A stretch of DNA of 36,645 bases, from positions 1 to 36,645 of the forward strand of contig NZ_DASRGV010000071.1 in the NCBI RefSeq assembly GCF_035650855.1, in the 5' to 3' direction. This DNA is from Actinocrinis sp035650855. GTDB taxonomy: Bacteria; Actinomycetota; Actinomycetes; Streptomycetales; Catenulisporaceae. A model generated the notes under the pieces. That model saw only the letters and a program-made list of their open reading frames with translations, was not told the DNA's origin and ran no database searches. Below, in pieces: positions 7,973-16,476 of this stretch. Both the position numbers and the translations under genes were made by a program. Within the stretch, counting starts at the first letter, position 1, and every line of letters starts with the position of its first letter.

Positions 7973-8191
7973 TTCGGCCTCTCTCCGGTCTCGGGTTCCC
8001 GGGCCCCTGGGCCCTGCGTGCTCGCGGTCCTGTCGTGCTCAGTCCTGGGCTCTCAGTCCTGATATATATTCCCAGCCTAGACGGACGGTGCACCGGCGCG
8101 TGTAGCGCGCCCCGGGGCGCCCTCGCGCGTACGGCCTCCACCCTGCGCCCCCTGTTCACCGCTTCGAACGCCCCTATGGCAGGCTGGCGGC

Positions 8192-8911
8192 ATGTCGAAA
8201 GCGCTGCTCGAAGTCATCGCCCTGGACGCAACCGACGCGCGCATGGCCGTGGACGGCGGCGCTGACCGGCTGGAACTGGTGAGCTCCATGCAGTTCTCCG
8301 GATTTAATCCTTCCCTGGAGGCGTTCAGCTCGATCCGATCCGCGGTAAACGTTCCGTTACGCGTCATGATCCGTTTACGCGACGGATTCCTGACGGGCGG
8401 ACCGGGCTCGGTCAGCGCGCTGGCCACGTCGGTCAAGCAGCTGCGCGCGGAGGGCGCGGACGAATTCGTGATGGGCTGGCTGGACGCGAACGGCGCGGTG
8501 GATCTGGCGGCGCTGGAAACGGTGCTCGAGGCGCTGGAAGGCGCGCCGTGGACCTTCCACAAGGCGATCGACAAGGCGGCGGACCGGGACGCGGTGTACG
8601 CGGCGATCCGCCGGCTTCCCGGCCTCGACACGGTGCTGACCTCGGGCGGCCCGTTCCCGGCGGCGCAGGGCATCGACGTCCTCGCGGCGGAGGCGGCCCG
8701 CGAAGCCGCCGACCCGAACGGGCTGAGCCTGCTGGTCGGCGGCGGGCTGAAGCTGACCGACGTGGCGGCGCTGCGCACGGCCGGCCTGACCGGCTTCCAC
8801 ATCGGTACCGCCGCGCGGTTCTCCGGCGACTGGAACGGTCCGGTCGACGCGGAGCTGGTCAAGACCTGGCGGGCGGCATTGGACGCACCGCTGAGCGAGC
8901 CGGTCGGCTGA
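8192..8911 (+). CDS. cutC: CutC family protein
   Basis: 239 residues, the usual CutC length, forming a TIM barrel. Diagnostic segments are LEVIALDATDARMAVDGGADRLELVSSM, LRVMIRLRDGFLTGG (equivalent to VMIRPRGGDF in enterobacteria), GADEFVMGWLD, FHKAIDKAADRDAVY (HRAFD-like), LTSGG, and LLVGGGLKLTDVAAL. CutC was named for copper homeostasis in E. coli; its molecular function is uncertain and the copper role has been questioned. The start is ATG 8192 with a modest GGCAGG upstream. It is convergent with helD (20 bp between stops). It probably has its own promoter in the 220-bp gap from the HAAS-like gene. Confidence 0.88.
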   Translation: MSKALLEVIALDATDARMAVDGGADRLELVSSMQFSGFNPSLEAFSSIRSAVNVPLRVMIRLRDGFLTGGPGSVSALATSVKQLRAEGADEFVMGWLDANGAVDLAALETVLEALEGAPWTFHKAIDKAADRDAVYAAIRRLPGLDTVLTSGGPFPAAQGIDVLAAEAAREAADPNGLSLLVGGGLKLTDVAALRTAGLTGFHIGTAARFSGDWNGPVDAELVKTWRAALDAPLSEPVG

Positions 8912-8931
8912 CCGGACCGCGCGGGTCGCGC

Positions 8932-11160
8932 CTAGCCCTCGGCGAGCTGGGGCGGAAGCGGCCGGGCGTGCAGCACGGTGAGCGCACTGACGGCGCGGGT
9001 CAGCACGACGTAGAGGCGGCGCAGGCCGAGCATCTCGGCGTATTCGGCCTCGACGATGTCCGCCGGCTCGGCGACGATCACCTGGTCGTACTCGAGGCCC
9101 TTCGCGAGACTCGCCGGCACCAGTGAGATGCGAGGCGCCGTAGCGGTCTGCTCAAGCGGCGATTCATCGGCGCCCGACTCGGCACCGGAGGACGCGCCGT
9201 CATCGGCGATGTCGCCGTCGGGCGCGCCGCCGTCTGACACACGGCCGTCTGACGCGTCGTCGTCGGCGCCGAGCACCTCGTGCCCGATTCCGTTCTCCGT
9301 CAAGGTTTTCGCGAGCACGTCGATCGAGGCGTCCGCCGCGATGATGCCGATCGAGCCTTCGCGCTCCAGCGCGCTCGCGGCGGCCTTCACCGTGGCTTCG
9401 GGCACGTCCGCGACCGCCAGCAGGTCGAGCGCCCCCGCCGCCTGCCGCACCGAGGTCGGCGGGGCCAGCTGCGGCGCCGCGTACGGCAGCAGGCGGGCCG
9501 CGTACTCGATCACCTGCCGCGGCACCCGGAAGCCCTGCGTCAGCTCCTCCCGCACCGCCTCCGGCTTGCCGAGATGCCGCAGCGTCTCCTCCCACGACCC
9601 GGCGGCCCACGCCGTGGTCGCCTGCGCCACGTCGCCGAGCACGGTCGCCGAGCCGGTGGCGCAGCGGCGGCCGACCGCCCGGCACTGCATCGGGGAGAGG
9701 TCCTGCGCCTCGTCGAGCACCACGTGGGCCAGCGAGTGGACCCGGTCCAACTGGTCGGCGAGCTCGTCGAGCAGGACCGCGTCGGCGGGCGTCCAGCGCG
9801 CGGCGCCCGGCGTGCGCGGGACCTTCCCGCCCGCTCGTTCCCAGCAGATCAGCGCCTGTTCTTCATCGCCGAGCAGGCCGTCCGCCGCCTCGGCGAGCCG
9901 CTGTGCCGAGGAGAGCAGAGCGAACAGCAGCTTGATCGGATCGACCGCGGGCCAGAGCTGATCGACGAGCAGCTTCACCGGCCGGGAGCGGGCCACCGCG
10001 TCCTGCACCCGGTCGTCCGGCGACTCCCCCGCCGCCTCCATCCGGGTCAGCACGGCGTGCGCGATCCGCTGCGCCAGCATCGCCCGCCCCGCGGCGTAGC
10101 GGACATTGCGCTCACGGATCGCGTCGATGTGCTCTTGGAGTTCGTTCGCCGGGACGCGCCACTTGCGCACGCCGCGCGGCACGACCAGCGCCTCGGTCGG
10201 CGCGCACAGGCTGGACCACAGCGCGCGGTGCAAGACCTCTGCCATGCGCGCGTCGCCCTTGATCCGGGCCGTCTCGGCGCTGTCCGTGCCGCGCACGGTG
10301 AAGCGCTGCGCGAAGCTCTTGGATACGAGCTCTTCGACGGTCGCCTGCGCCACGTCCACCTCGCCGAGCGCGGGCAGCACCTGCTCGATGTACTTGAGGA
10401 ACTGCCGGTTCGGACCGACCACCAGCGCGCCGCCGCGTTTCAGCCGTTCGCGGTGCGTGTAGAGCAGGAAGGCGACGCGGTGCAGGCCGACGGCGGTCTT
10501 CCCGGTGCCCGGGGCGCCTTGTACGCAGACCGACTCGGTCAGGTCGGCGCGGACGATCTCGTCCTGCTCGGGCTGGATGGTCGCCACGATGTCGCGCATC
10601 GGGCCGACGCGCGGCCGCTCGATCTCCGCGGTCAGGATCCTGCTTCCCGAGGACGCAGCGGTTCCTGGAGCGGCAGCGGCCGCGGCCGTACCGTCCAGCG
10701 GTTCGTCCTCGTACGCGGTCAGTTCGCCGCCGGAGAAGCCGAAGCGGCGGCGCAGGGCCAGACCGTAGGGGTCCTTAGCGCTGGCCCGGTAGAAGGCGAC
10801 CGACACCGGAGCGCGCCAGTCGATGACCATCGGATCGCCGACCGCGTCGTGCACGTGGCGTCGGCCGACGTAGTAGCGCTCGCCGCGGTACTCACTCGGC
10901 AAGGTGGCCGAATAGTCCAGCCGGCCAAAGAACAGCGGTACGTCCGGGTGATCGAGCAGCGCGGCCGCGCGGGCCTGGAGCGCGAGGTTGAGCACGCCGG
11001 TGGACCAGGCGGTACCGCCCTGCGCCTTGAGCGCGAGGGTCTCCTCACGCATCGTGCGCAGCGCGGCCCGAGACGCGGCCAGGTGCGCGCGTTCGGCGCG
11101 GATGACTGGATCGTCGATGGAGGAAGGCGCCGCGGAAGCGGGCGCGGTTGAAGACGGCAC
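8932..11160 (-). CDS. helD: HelD/HelR-family RNA polymerase recycling ATPase
   Basis: 742 residues, UvrD-like superfamily 1 NTPase of the actinobacterial HelD type (class II). HelD proteins release stalled RNA polymerase from DNA, and the HelR branch can displace rifamycins. The N-terminal arm is coiled coil (RAERAHLAASRAALRTMREE). Then come FFGRLDYS, ERYYVGRRHV and DWRAPVSVAFYRA, the Q-motif QPEQDEIVRADL, and Walker A GAPGTGKT at residues 215-222. VVLDEAQDLSPMQ (Walker B) lies near residue 480 and YVVLTRAVSALTVLH near the end. An Asp/Gly/Ala-rich insert at about residues 632-672 interrupts the second RecA domain. The start is GTG 11160 with GGAG upstream. A sigma70-type promoter sits at 11300-11273. 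No rifamycin-associated element is evident. Confidence 0.88.
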   Translation of the reverse strand: MPSSTAPASAAPSSIDDPVIRAERAHLAASRAALRTMREETLALKAQGGTAWSTGVLNLALQARAAALLDHPDVPLFFGRLDYSATLPSEYRGERYYVGRRHVHDAVGDPMVIDWRAPVSVAFYRASAKDPYGLALRRRFGFSGGELTAYEDEPLDGTAAAAAAPGTAASSGSRILTAEIERPRVGPMRDIVATIQPEQDEIVRADLTESVCVQGAPGTGKTAVGLHRVAFLLYTHRERLKRGGALVVGPNRQFLKYIEQVLPALGEVDVAQATVEELVSKSFAQRFTVRGTDSAETARIKGDARMAEVLHRALWSSLCAPTEALVVPRGVRKWRVPANELQEHIDAIRERNVRYAAGRAMLAQRIAHAVLTRMEAAGESPDDRVQDAVARSRPVKLLVDQLWPAVDPIKLLFALLSSAQRLAEAADGLLGDEEQALICWERAGGKVPRTPGAARWTPADAVLLDELADQLDRVHSLAHVVLDEAQDLSPMQCRAVGRRCATGSATVLGDVAQATTAWAAGSWEETLRHLGKPEAVREELTQGFRVPRQVIEYAARLLPYAAPQLAPPTSVRQAAGALDLLAVADVPEATVKAAASALEREGSIGIIAADASIDVLAKTLTENGIGHEVLGADDDASDGRVSDGGAPDGDIADDGASSGAESGADESPLEQTATAPRISLVPASLAKGLEYDQVIVAEPADIVEAEYAEMLGLRRLYVVLTRAVSALTVLHARPLPPQLAEG

Positions 11161-11272
11161 AGAGGCTCCAAGCAGTTACACAGGTCAGAAGGAAGAAATG
11201 TGTATTCACCGGAGCGCAGAGGTCTCGGCGCGGTGATGGTCGCGCGCCGTACATGTGCTGGGAAGGCGGACC

Positions 11273-11300
11273 ACTATACCAGCCCGTCCCAGGCCGCCAA
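11273..11300 (-). promoter_or_regulatory. Promoter of helD
   Basis: Read on the minus strand, TTGGCG (11300-11295) and TATAGT (11278-11273) are separated by 16 bp, a good sigma70-type arrangement. Transcription would start near 11266, giving a leader of about 105 nt before the GTG at 11160. Confidence 0.55.
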
Positions 11301-11370
11301 CCGATATTTTGTCATGGTCGGCAGTGCGGCTGAGTCATTACCTTGAGCGAGATTACCCACGGGAGGAACC

Positions 11371-12582
11371 ATGTCGGTGACCGCGATCGTCGGCGGCCGG
11401 ATCGTGCCGGTCGACGCCGAGCCGATCGAGGCCGGGATCCTGCTGATCGAGGACGGCAGGATCAGCGCGCTCGGCGGCGCGCAGGTGGCGGTGCCGGAGG
11501 GCGCCGAGGTCGTGGACGCGGCCGGCAAGTGGGTGCTGCCCGGCTTCATCGAGGCGCACGGCCACCTCGGCGTGCACGAGGAGGGCGAGGGCTGGGCCGG
11601 CAACGACACCAACGAGATGACCGACCCGGTGACCGCGCACGTGCGCGCCCTGGACGCGATCAACCCGGACGAGCAGGGCTGGCGCGACGCGATCATCGGC
11701 GGCGTGCTCGCGGTCAACGTCAACCCCGGTTCGGGCAACCCGATCGGCGGGCAGACGGTCGCGCTCAAGAGCTGGGGCGGGACGGTCGACGACCGGTTGC
11801 TGCGCGAGCCGGCCGGGATCAAATCAGCGCTCGGCGAGAACCCGAAGCGGGTCTACGGCGACAAGAAGCAGACCCCTTCGACGCGGCTCGGCACGGCGGC
11901 GGTGATCCGCGGCGCGTTCGTCGAGGCGCAGAACTACCTGGCCAAGATCGAGTCGGAGGCGGCAAAGCCGGCCGAGGAGCGCAAGCCGGTGGAGCGCGAC
12001 CTCAAGCTGGAGGCGATCGGCCGGGTGCTGCGCCGGGAGATCCCGTGGCGCCAGCACGTGCACCGGGCCGACGACATCGCCACCGCGCTGCGCATCGCCG
12101 ACGAATTCGGGTACGAACTGGTCATCGACCACGGCACCGAGGCGCACCTGGTCGCCGACAAGCTGGCGGCGCGCGGCGTCCCGGTGATCATCGGCCCCTT
12201 GTTCACCTCGCGCTCCAAGGTCGAGCTGCGCAACCGCTCGCTGGCGAATCCGGGCCGGCTGGCCCGCGCGGGCGTGACCATCGCGATCACCACCGACCAC
12301 CCGGTTGTACCCATCAACTTCCTGGTGCACCAGGCCACGCTCGCGGTGAAGGAGGGCCTGGACCGGGAGACGGCGCTGCGTGCGCTGACCATCAATCCGG
12401 CGCGCATCCTCGGCATCGACGAACGGCTCGGTTCGCTGGCCGTGGGTAAGGACGCGGACCTGTGCGTCTGGTCCGGTGATCCGCTGGACGTGATGCAGCG
12501 GGTCGAGCGCGCGTACGTCGACGGACGGGAGATCTACACCTACGACTATGCGGCAGCCGAGGGTGTCTTCGCTCGCCCTTGA
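11371..12582 (+). CDS. Amidohydrolase family metal-dependent hydrolase
   Basis: 403 residues with the composite beta-sandwich plus TIM-barrel plan of the amidohydrolase superfamily. The N-terminal strands are IVGGRIVPVDAEPIEAG and LIEDGRISALGG. The metal motif is PGFIEAHGHLG (H63, H65), with a later HVHRADDI, an IDHGTEAHL motif, and TTDHPVVP, where D309 is the likely catalytic Asp. ITINPARILGIDERLGSLAVG-type C-terminal strands (split here as LTINPARILG and GKDADLCVW) close the sandwich. It resembles the imidazolonepropionase/prolidase-like branch, but substrate is unknown. The start is ATG 11371 with GGAGG at 11362-11366. It is divergent from helD. Confidence 0.82.
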   Translation: MSVTAIVGGRIVPVDAEPIEAGILLIEDGRISALGGAQVAVPEGAEVVDAAGKWVLPGFIEAHGHLGVHEEGEGWAGNDTNEMTDPVTAHVRALDAINPDEQGWRDAIIGGVLAVNVNPGSGNPIGGQTVALKSWGGTVDDRLLREPAGIKSALGENPKRVYGDKKQTPSTRLGTAAVIRGAFVEAQNYLAKIESEAAKPAEERKPVERDLKLEAIGRVLRREIPWRQHVHRADDIATALRIADEFGYELVIDHGTEAHLVADKLAARGVPVIIGPLFTSRSKVELRNRSLANPGRLARAGVTIAITTDHPVVPINFLVHQATLAVKEGLDRETALRALTINPARILGIDERLGSLAVGKDADLCVWSGDPLDVMQRVERAYVDGREIYTYDYAAAEGVFARP

Positions 12583-12607
12583 CACACCAGCGGGTGGCGG
12601 GCAGTGT
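12579..12607 (+). promoter_or_regulatory. Possible promoter for the GH15 gene
   Basis: A consensus -35 TTGACA (12579-12584) is followed after 17 bp by CAGTGT (12602-12607), an acceptable -10. It overlaps the stop codon of the amidohydrolase gene and would give a leader of about 210 nt before the ATG at 12822. Confidence 0.35.
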
Positions 12608-12667
12608 GCAAACGCGCTCGGTTATGTAAGTGCTGCACGGCGGTTGCGACACGACAGGCGGGCTGGC

Positions 12668-12691
12668 GTCACGGCATAGCGGTGCCGTGAC
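12668..12691. terminator. Perfect stem-loop between amidohydrolase and GH15 genes
   Basis: GTCACGGCA (12668-12676), loop TAGCGG, TGCCGTGAC (12683-12691): a perfect 9-bp stem 86 nt after the amidohydrolase stop. It could be a terminator for that gene or an operator for the GH15 gene; the sequence does not decide. Confidence 0.4.
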
Positions 12692-12821
12692 CTGGCGGTG
12701 TCGGACCGGCGGGCAGGCGGGGTGAACTGATCCAGCGGCGGATCGGCGGGCTCTGACCCGGGCGCTCACCGCGCTGTCGACGACGGCGCGGAACATTCCG
12801 TCTGTCACCACGAGGTCAACG

Positions 12822-15800
12822 ATGACACGACCATCCGGAAGGCGGTCGGCTGCGCTCGCGTCAGCCGCCGCCTTCGCCGTTTTCGCGGCCGGGGGCGCCG
12901 CCTACGCGAGCACGGCCCCGGCCACCGGCGGCAGTGCTTCGAACACCACCGCCTCAGGCACCGCGGCCGGAGCGCCCGGCGCGCCCGCCTACTTCGACCT
13001 CGCGCGCAAGGACTGCCTCGGCACCGCGCGCGACACCACGTCAAAGGTCTGGTACACGGTCGCGGGCGGGGTGCTCTCCGACGTGTACGAGCCGACCATC
13101 GACAACACGAACGTCAGCACCCTGCAGTACGTCGTCACCGACGGCTCCTCCTTCACGGACCTGCAGACCCGCGACATGACGTACACCGTGCAATCGGACG
13201 CGACCGGCATGGTCTGCACGGTCACCTCGACCGATGCCAAGCACGGCTACCGGCTGACCACCACCTACCTGACCGACCCGCAGCGCGACAGCGTTCTGAT
13301 GAACACCAGGCTCGCGCCGACCTCGGGCAGCAGCACGGACGTGACCAAGCTGCACGTCTTCGCTCGCGTGGATGCGCACGTCAACGGCAACGGCGGCGGT
13401 GGCACCGACAACGCGGGCGCGGACACCGGCGTCGTGGATGCGGCGAGCGGTGTCCCGGTCGTCTATGACACCTCCACGGTGAGCGAGGCCGCGAACCGGA
13501 CGTACGCGGTGCCCACCTTCATGGCGCTGACCGCCAGCTCGCTCGGCGCGGCTTCGGTCGGTTACGCGGGCACGGCCAGCGACGGCCTGACGCAGCTCGA
13601 CGCGGCGCACGCGCTCTTCCCGACCTCCTCGGCGCCCAACGGCCACATCGTGGCCACCGAGGACGTCACGCCGCGAGCCGGCGGATGGACCCGCGGCCGC
13701 GAGTTCACCCTCTCCCTCGGATTCGGCCGCACGCAGGCCGACGCCGTGAGTACGGCCTCGAAGTCGCTGCGCGCTCCCTTCGGCGCCGTCCTGGCCGCGT
13801 ACACCGACTCGTGGCGTGACTACGACGCCTCGCTCAACCCGGCGCCACGCTCCGTGCAAGGGATCGGCAGCGACACGGTCCGCAAGACGTACTGGCTCGA
13901 CGCCAACGTGCTCAAGGCCAGCGAGGACAAGACTTTCCCCGGAGCGGTCGTCGCGTCGCTCGCCTCTCCGTGGGGCCAGGCGGTGAACGCGGGCGCCTTG
14001 GTGAACGGCAAGGCGGTCTACTTCGGCTCGTACCGCGAGGTGTTCGCGCGTGACCTGTACGAGGCGTTCACCGGACTACTCGCGGACGGCGACGTGGTCA
14101 CCGCGCGCGCCGCGACCCGCTTCCTGCTGACCAAGCAGCAGCGGCCGAACGGTGAGCTGCCGCGCAACTCGCTCGTCAACGGGCAGTCCGCGCCGGACAC
14201 CGGTGGCGACCAGCTGGACGAGACCGCGTATCCGATCCTGATGGCCTACCTGTCCGGCCTCGGCGGCGACGCGACGCTGTGGTCGCAGCACATCAAGTCG
14301 GCCGCGGACTTCCTGGTCTCGCACGGTCCGTCCTTCGGGGTGGAGCGCTGGGAGGAGCAGTCCGGGTATTCGGTCTCGACCATCGCAGCCGAGATCGCGG
14401 GACTGACCGCCGCCTCCGCGATCGCCAAGCGCCACGGCGACGCCGCCGACGCGGCCCTCTATCAGGCCACCGCGGACGACTTCCAGCGCGGCATCAAGAA
14501 CTGGACGGTCACCACGACCGGGCCGGACAGTGCGAGCCCGTACTTCATCCGCCTCTCCAAGTCCGGCGACCCGAACGCCGCGATCACCTACAACCTCGGC
14601 AACGGCGGCCCGACGCTGGATCAGCGCACGGTGATCGACGGCGGGTTCCAGGAGCTGGTGCGCCTCGGCGAGCTGTCGCCGAGCGACGCGACGTTCCGCA
14701 ACTCGCTCTCGGTGCTGGACAAGCAGATCTCGGTCACCACGTCCACCGGCACCGGCTACTACCGCTACGGCAACGCGGCGGCCGACGGCAGCGCGGACGG
14801 CTATGGCGACTGCTCGACGGTCGACAGCCAGACCTCGTGCACGGTCAACGGCGAGCCGTGGCCGACCACGGACGTCGGGACCGGGCACCTGTGGCCCGTG
14901 CTCTCCGGCGAGCGGGCCGAATCGGATCTGGCCGAAGGCGACCGCGCGGGCGCGTCCGCGCTGCTCTCCTTCATGATCAAATCAGCCTCCGGAGTCGGTC
15001 TCGTCCCCGAGCAGGTCTGGGAGGACCCGAACCTGCCCGCCGCGCCGTTCGGCAGCGACCCGACCACGGCGTCGATCGGATTCGACAACGGCCACCCGGC
15101 CGGATCCGCGTCGCCGCTGACCTGGGCGCAGGCGCAGGAGCTGCGGCTGATCGTGGATCTCGGAACGCATCAGACCGTGGACCGGCCGCAGATCACGACC
15201 GCGCGATACGTCGCGCACGGCGCCCCCGGCGCGATCCCGGTCACGATCACCGCTCCGGCCTCCGGCACCACGATCGAGGGCGGCAGCACGACGGTCACCG
15301 GCACGACCGCTCCCGGTGCGTCGGTCGTCATCGCGTCTGACGACACGGACACCGGCGCGGCCGCGACCACGGCGACGACGACAGCTGATTCCTCCGGCGC
15401 GTTCTCAGCTACCGCGTCCGTGGGCTTCGGCACGAACATCATCACGGTCGCGGCCACCGCGAAGGCCGGCGCGACCGGTTACGCGCAGAGCGCTGTGGTC
15501 GGCGATGTGGTCGGCGGCACGACGGTGCTCGACCTCACCGACCCGGCCGGCGACGACAACGGGCCGGGCACGTATCAGTACCCGACCTCGTCCTCGTTCA
15601 GCGCGGGCTCGTTCGACCTGACCCGGTTCCAGGTGATCACCGCGAACGGCACGGTCTACCTGCGCACCACGCTGAATAAGCTGACCCCGACCTTTGGCAA
15701 CGTGATGGGCGCGCAGCTGCTCGACGTGTACGTCCGCGCCCCCGGCGCGGCGAGCACGTCCACCGCGGCCGCGTTCCCGCAGCGCAACTACGCGATCGCG

Positions 15801-16220
15801 GCGTCAGACGCGTGGAGCCAGCGCATCGAGGTGCAGGGCTTCGCCTCGCCGGTGTGGGTCGATCCAGGCGGCAACCAGGTCGGCACCCCGACCGCGGTGG
15901 TCGCCTCCACGGTGTCCAACACGATCACCATCGCGCTGCCGCAGGCGCAGTTCGGCACGCCGGGCTCCGGCTGGACCTTCACCCTGGCGCTGACCGGTCA
16001 GGACGGCTTCAGTGGCGACCAGGCGCGCGCCTTCTCCGCCACGGCGCAGCCTTACGCGTTCGGCGTGTGCGCACCCGGCGGCACGTCGCCGATCTGCGCG
16101 GTGGACCCGGCCATGGTGCCGAAGGTGATGGACACGATCACTCCGAGCGGCGTGTCTCAGGCCACTGAGCTCGACCCGACGCTCGGTCCGGTGGTCCTGC
16201 ACGGCGTGACGGCCCCGTAG
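12822..16220 (+). CDS. Secreted GH15 glucodextranase/glucoamylase-like enzyme
   Basis: 1132 residues, larger than most glucoamylases. A Sec-type signal peptide (basic MTRPSGRR, hydrophobic run, AYA cleavage near residue 29) marks export. Next come a GH15 N-terminal beta-sandwich (about 45-320) and the (alpha/alpha)6 catalytic domain (about 340-790). The catalytic acid motif is WEEQSGY (W510, E511, E512) and the base motif is PEQVWED (E730). After about residue 805 there is an Ig-like domain (ITAPASGTTIEGGSTTVTG). From about 902 a glucodextranase C-terminal type domain follows (LTDPAGDDNGPGTY, FDLTRFQV, GAQLLDVYV). The order N-A-B-C matches Arthrobacter glucodextranase, so alpha-1,6 or alpha-1,4 exo-glucosidase activity is likely. 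The start is ATG 12822 with GAGG at 12812-12815. The gene stands alone, with no transporter beside it. Confidence 0.88.
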   Translation: MTRPSGRRSAALASAAAFAVFAAGGAAYASTAPATGGSASNTTASGTAAGAPGAPAYFDLARKDCLGTARDTTSKVWYTVAGGVLSDVYEPTIDNTNVSTLQYVVTDGSSFTDLQTRDMTYTVQSDATGMVCTVTSTDAKHGYRLTTTYLTDPQRDSVLMNTRLAPTSGSSTDVTKLHVFARVDAHVNGNGGGGTDNAGADTGVVDAASGVPVVYDTSTVSEAANRTYAVPTFMALTASSLGAASVGYAGTASDGLTQLDAAHALFPTSSAPNGHIVATEDVTPRAGGWTRGREFTLSLGFGRTQADAVSTASKSLRAPFGAVLAAYTDSWRDYDASLNPAPRSVQGIGSDTVRKTYWLDANVLKASEDKTFPGAVVASLASPWGQAVNAGALVNGKAVYFGSYREVFARDLYEAFTGLLADGDVVTARAATRFLLTKQQRPNGELPRNSLVNGQSAPDTGGDQLDETAYPILMAYLSGLGGDATLWSQHIKSAADFLVSHGPSFGVERWEEQSGYSVSTIAAEIAGLTAASAIAKRHGDAADAALYQATADDFQRGIKNWTVTTTGPDSASPYFIRLSKSGDPNAAITYNLGNGGPTLDQRTVIDGGFQELVRLGELSPSDATFRNSLSVLDKQISVTTSTGTGYYRYGNAAADGSADGYGDCSTVDSQTSCTVNGEPWPTTDVGTGHLWPVLSGERAESDLAEGDRAGASALLSFMIKSASGVGLVPEQVWEDPNLPAAPFGSDPTTASIGFDNGHPAGSASPLTWAQAQELRLIVDLGTHQTVDRPQITTARYVAHGAPGAIPVTITAPASGTTIEGGSTTVTGTTAPGASVVIASDDTDTGAAATTATTTADSSGAFSATASVGFGTNIITVAATAKAGATGYAQSAVVGDVVGGTTVLDLTDPAGDDNGPGTYQYPTSSSFSAGSFDLTRFQVITANGTVYLRTTLNKLTPTFGNVMGAQLLDVYVRAPGAASTSTAAAFPQRNYAIAASDAWSQRIEVQGFASPVWVDPGGNQVGTPTAVVASTVSNTITIALPQAQFGTPGSGWTFTLALTGQDGFSGDQARAFSATAQPYAFGVCAPGGTSPICAVDPAMVPKVMDTITPSGVSQATELDPTLGPVVLHGVTAP

Positions 16221-16243
16221 GCCGGTCTCCCGGGCGGACACAG

Positions 16244-16281
16244 CAGGTCCCCGGCTCCGTTGCGACGGAGCCGGGGACCTG
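16244..16281. terminator. Strong terminator after the GH15 gene
   Basis: A perfect 17-bp inverted repeat: arm 16244-16260 beginning CAGGTCCCC, tetraloop TGCG (16261-16264), arm 16265-16281 ending GGGGACCTG. It lies 24 nt after the GH15 stop and is followed by TTGC, without a long T-run. Confidence 0.85.
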
Positions 16282-16377
16282 TTGCGTGCGGCGCTGCAGA
16301 GCGCGTGCGGCGCTGTCGTAGCGCTTACGGCGACCGGGTCGTCGCCCGGCGCACCGAGCGGAAGACCCGGAAAACAA

Positions 16378-16414
16378 CCCGTCTCCGGCCCTGGTCGCGG
16401 GGGCCGGAGACGGG
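16378..16414. terminator. Terminator of the EIIC gene (minus strand)
   Basis: CCCGTCTCCGGCCC (16378-16391) pairs with GGGCCGGAGACGGG (16401-16414) in a perfect 14-bp stem with a 9-nt loop. It lies 63 bp downstream of the minus-strand EIIC stop, and so would end the regulator-EIIC transcript. Confidence 0.8.
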
Positions 16415-16476
16415 GGTCGTGAGGTGGGTTGGCGCTTGGAAGGATCGTTTCGTTGCTTAGGTTACCGAAGTCGCCG

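Noticed and set aside
9280..11151. Long open frame antisense to helD (623 codons)
   Set aside because: Arg/Gly/Ala-rich low-complexity translation typical of an antisense frame in GC-rich DNA; the opposite strand has a clear enzyme.
11266..11280. TGGTATAG on the minus strand, resembling a DasR half-site, in the helD promoter
   Set aside because: Only one half matches (TGGTATAG followed by TGGT rather than ACCA). It is explained by the -10 hexamer TATAGT.
11161..11370. Looked for a rifamycin-associated element upstream of the HelD-family gene
   Set aside because: No GC-rich inverted repeat of that kind is present, so rifamycin induction cannot be claimed.
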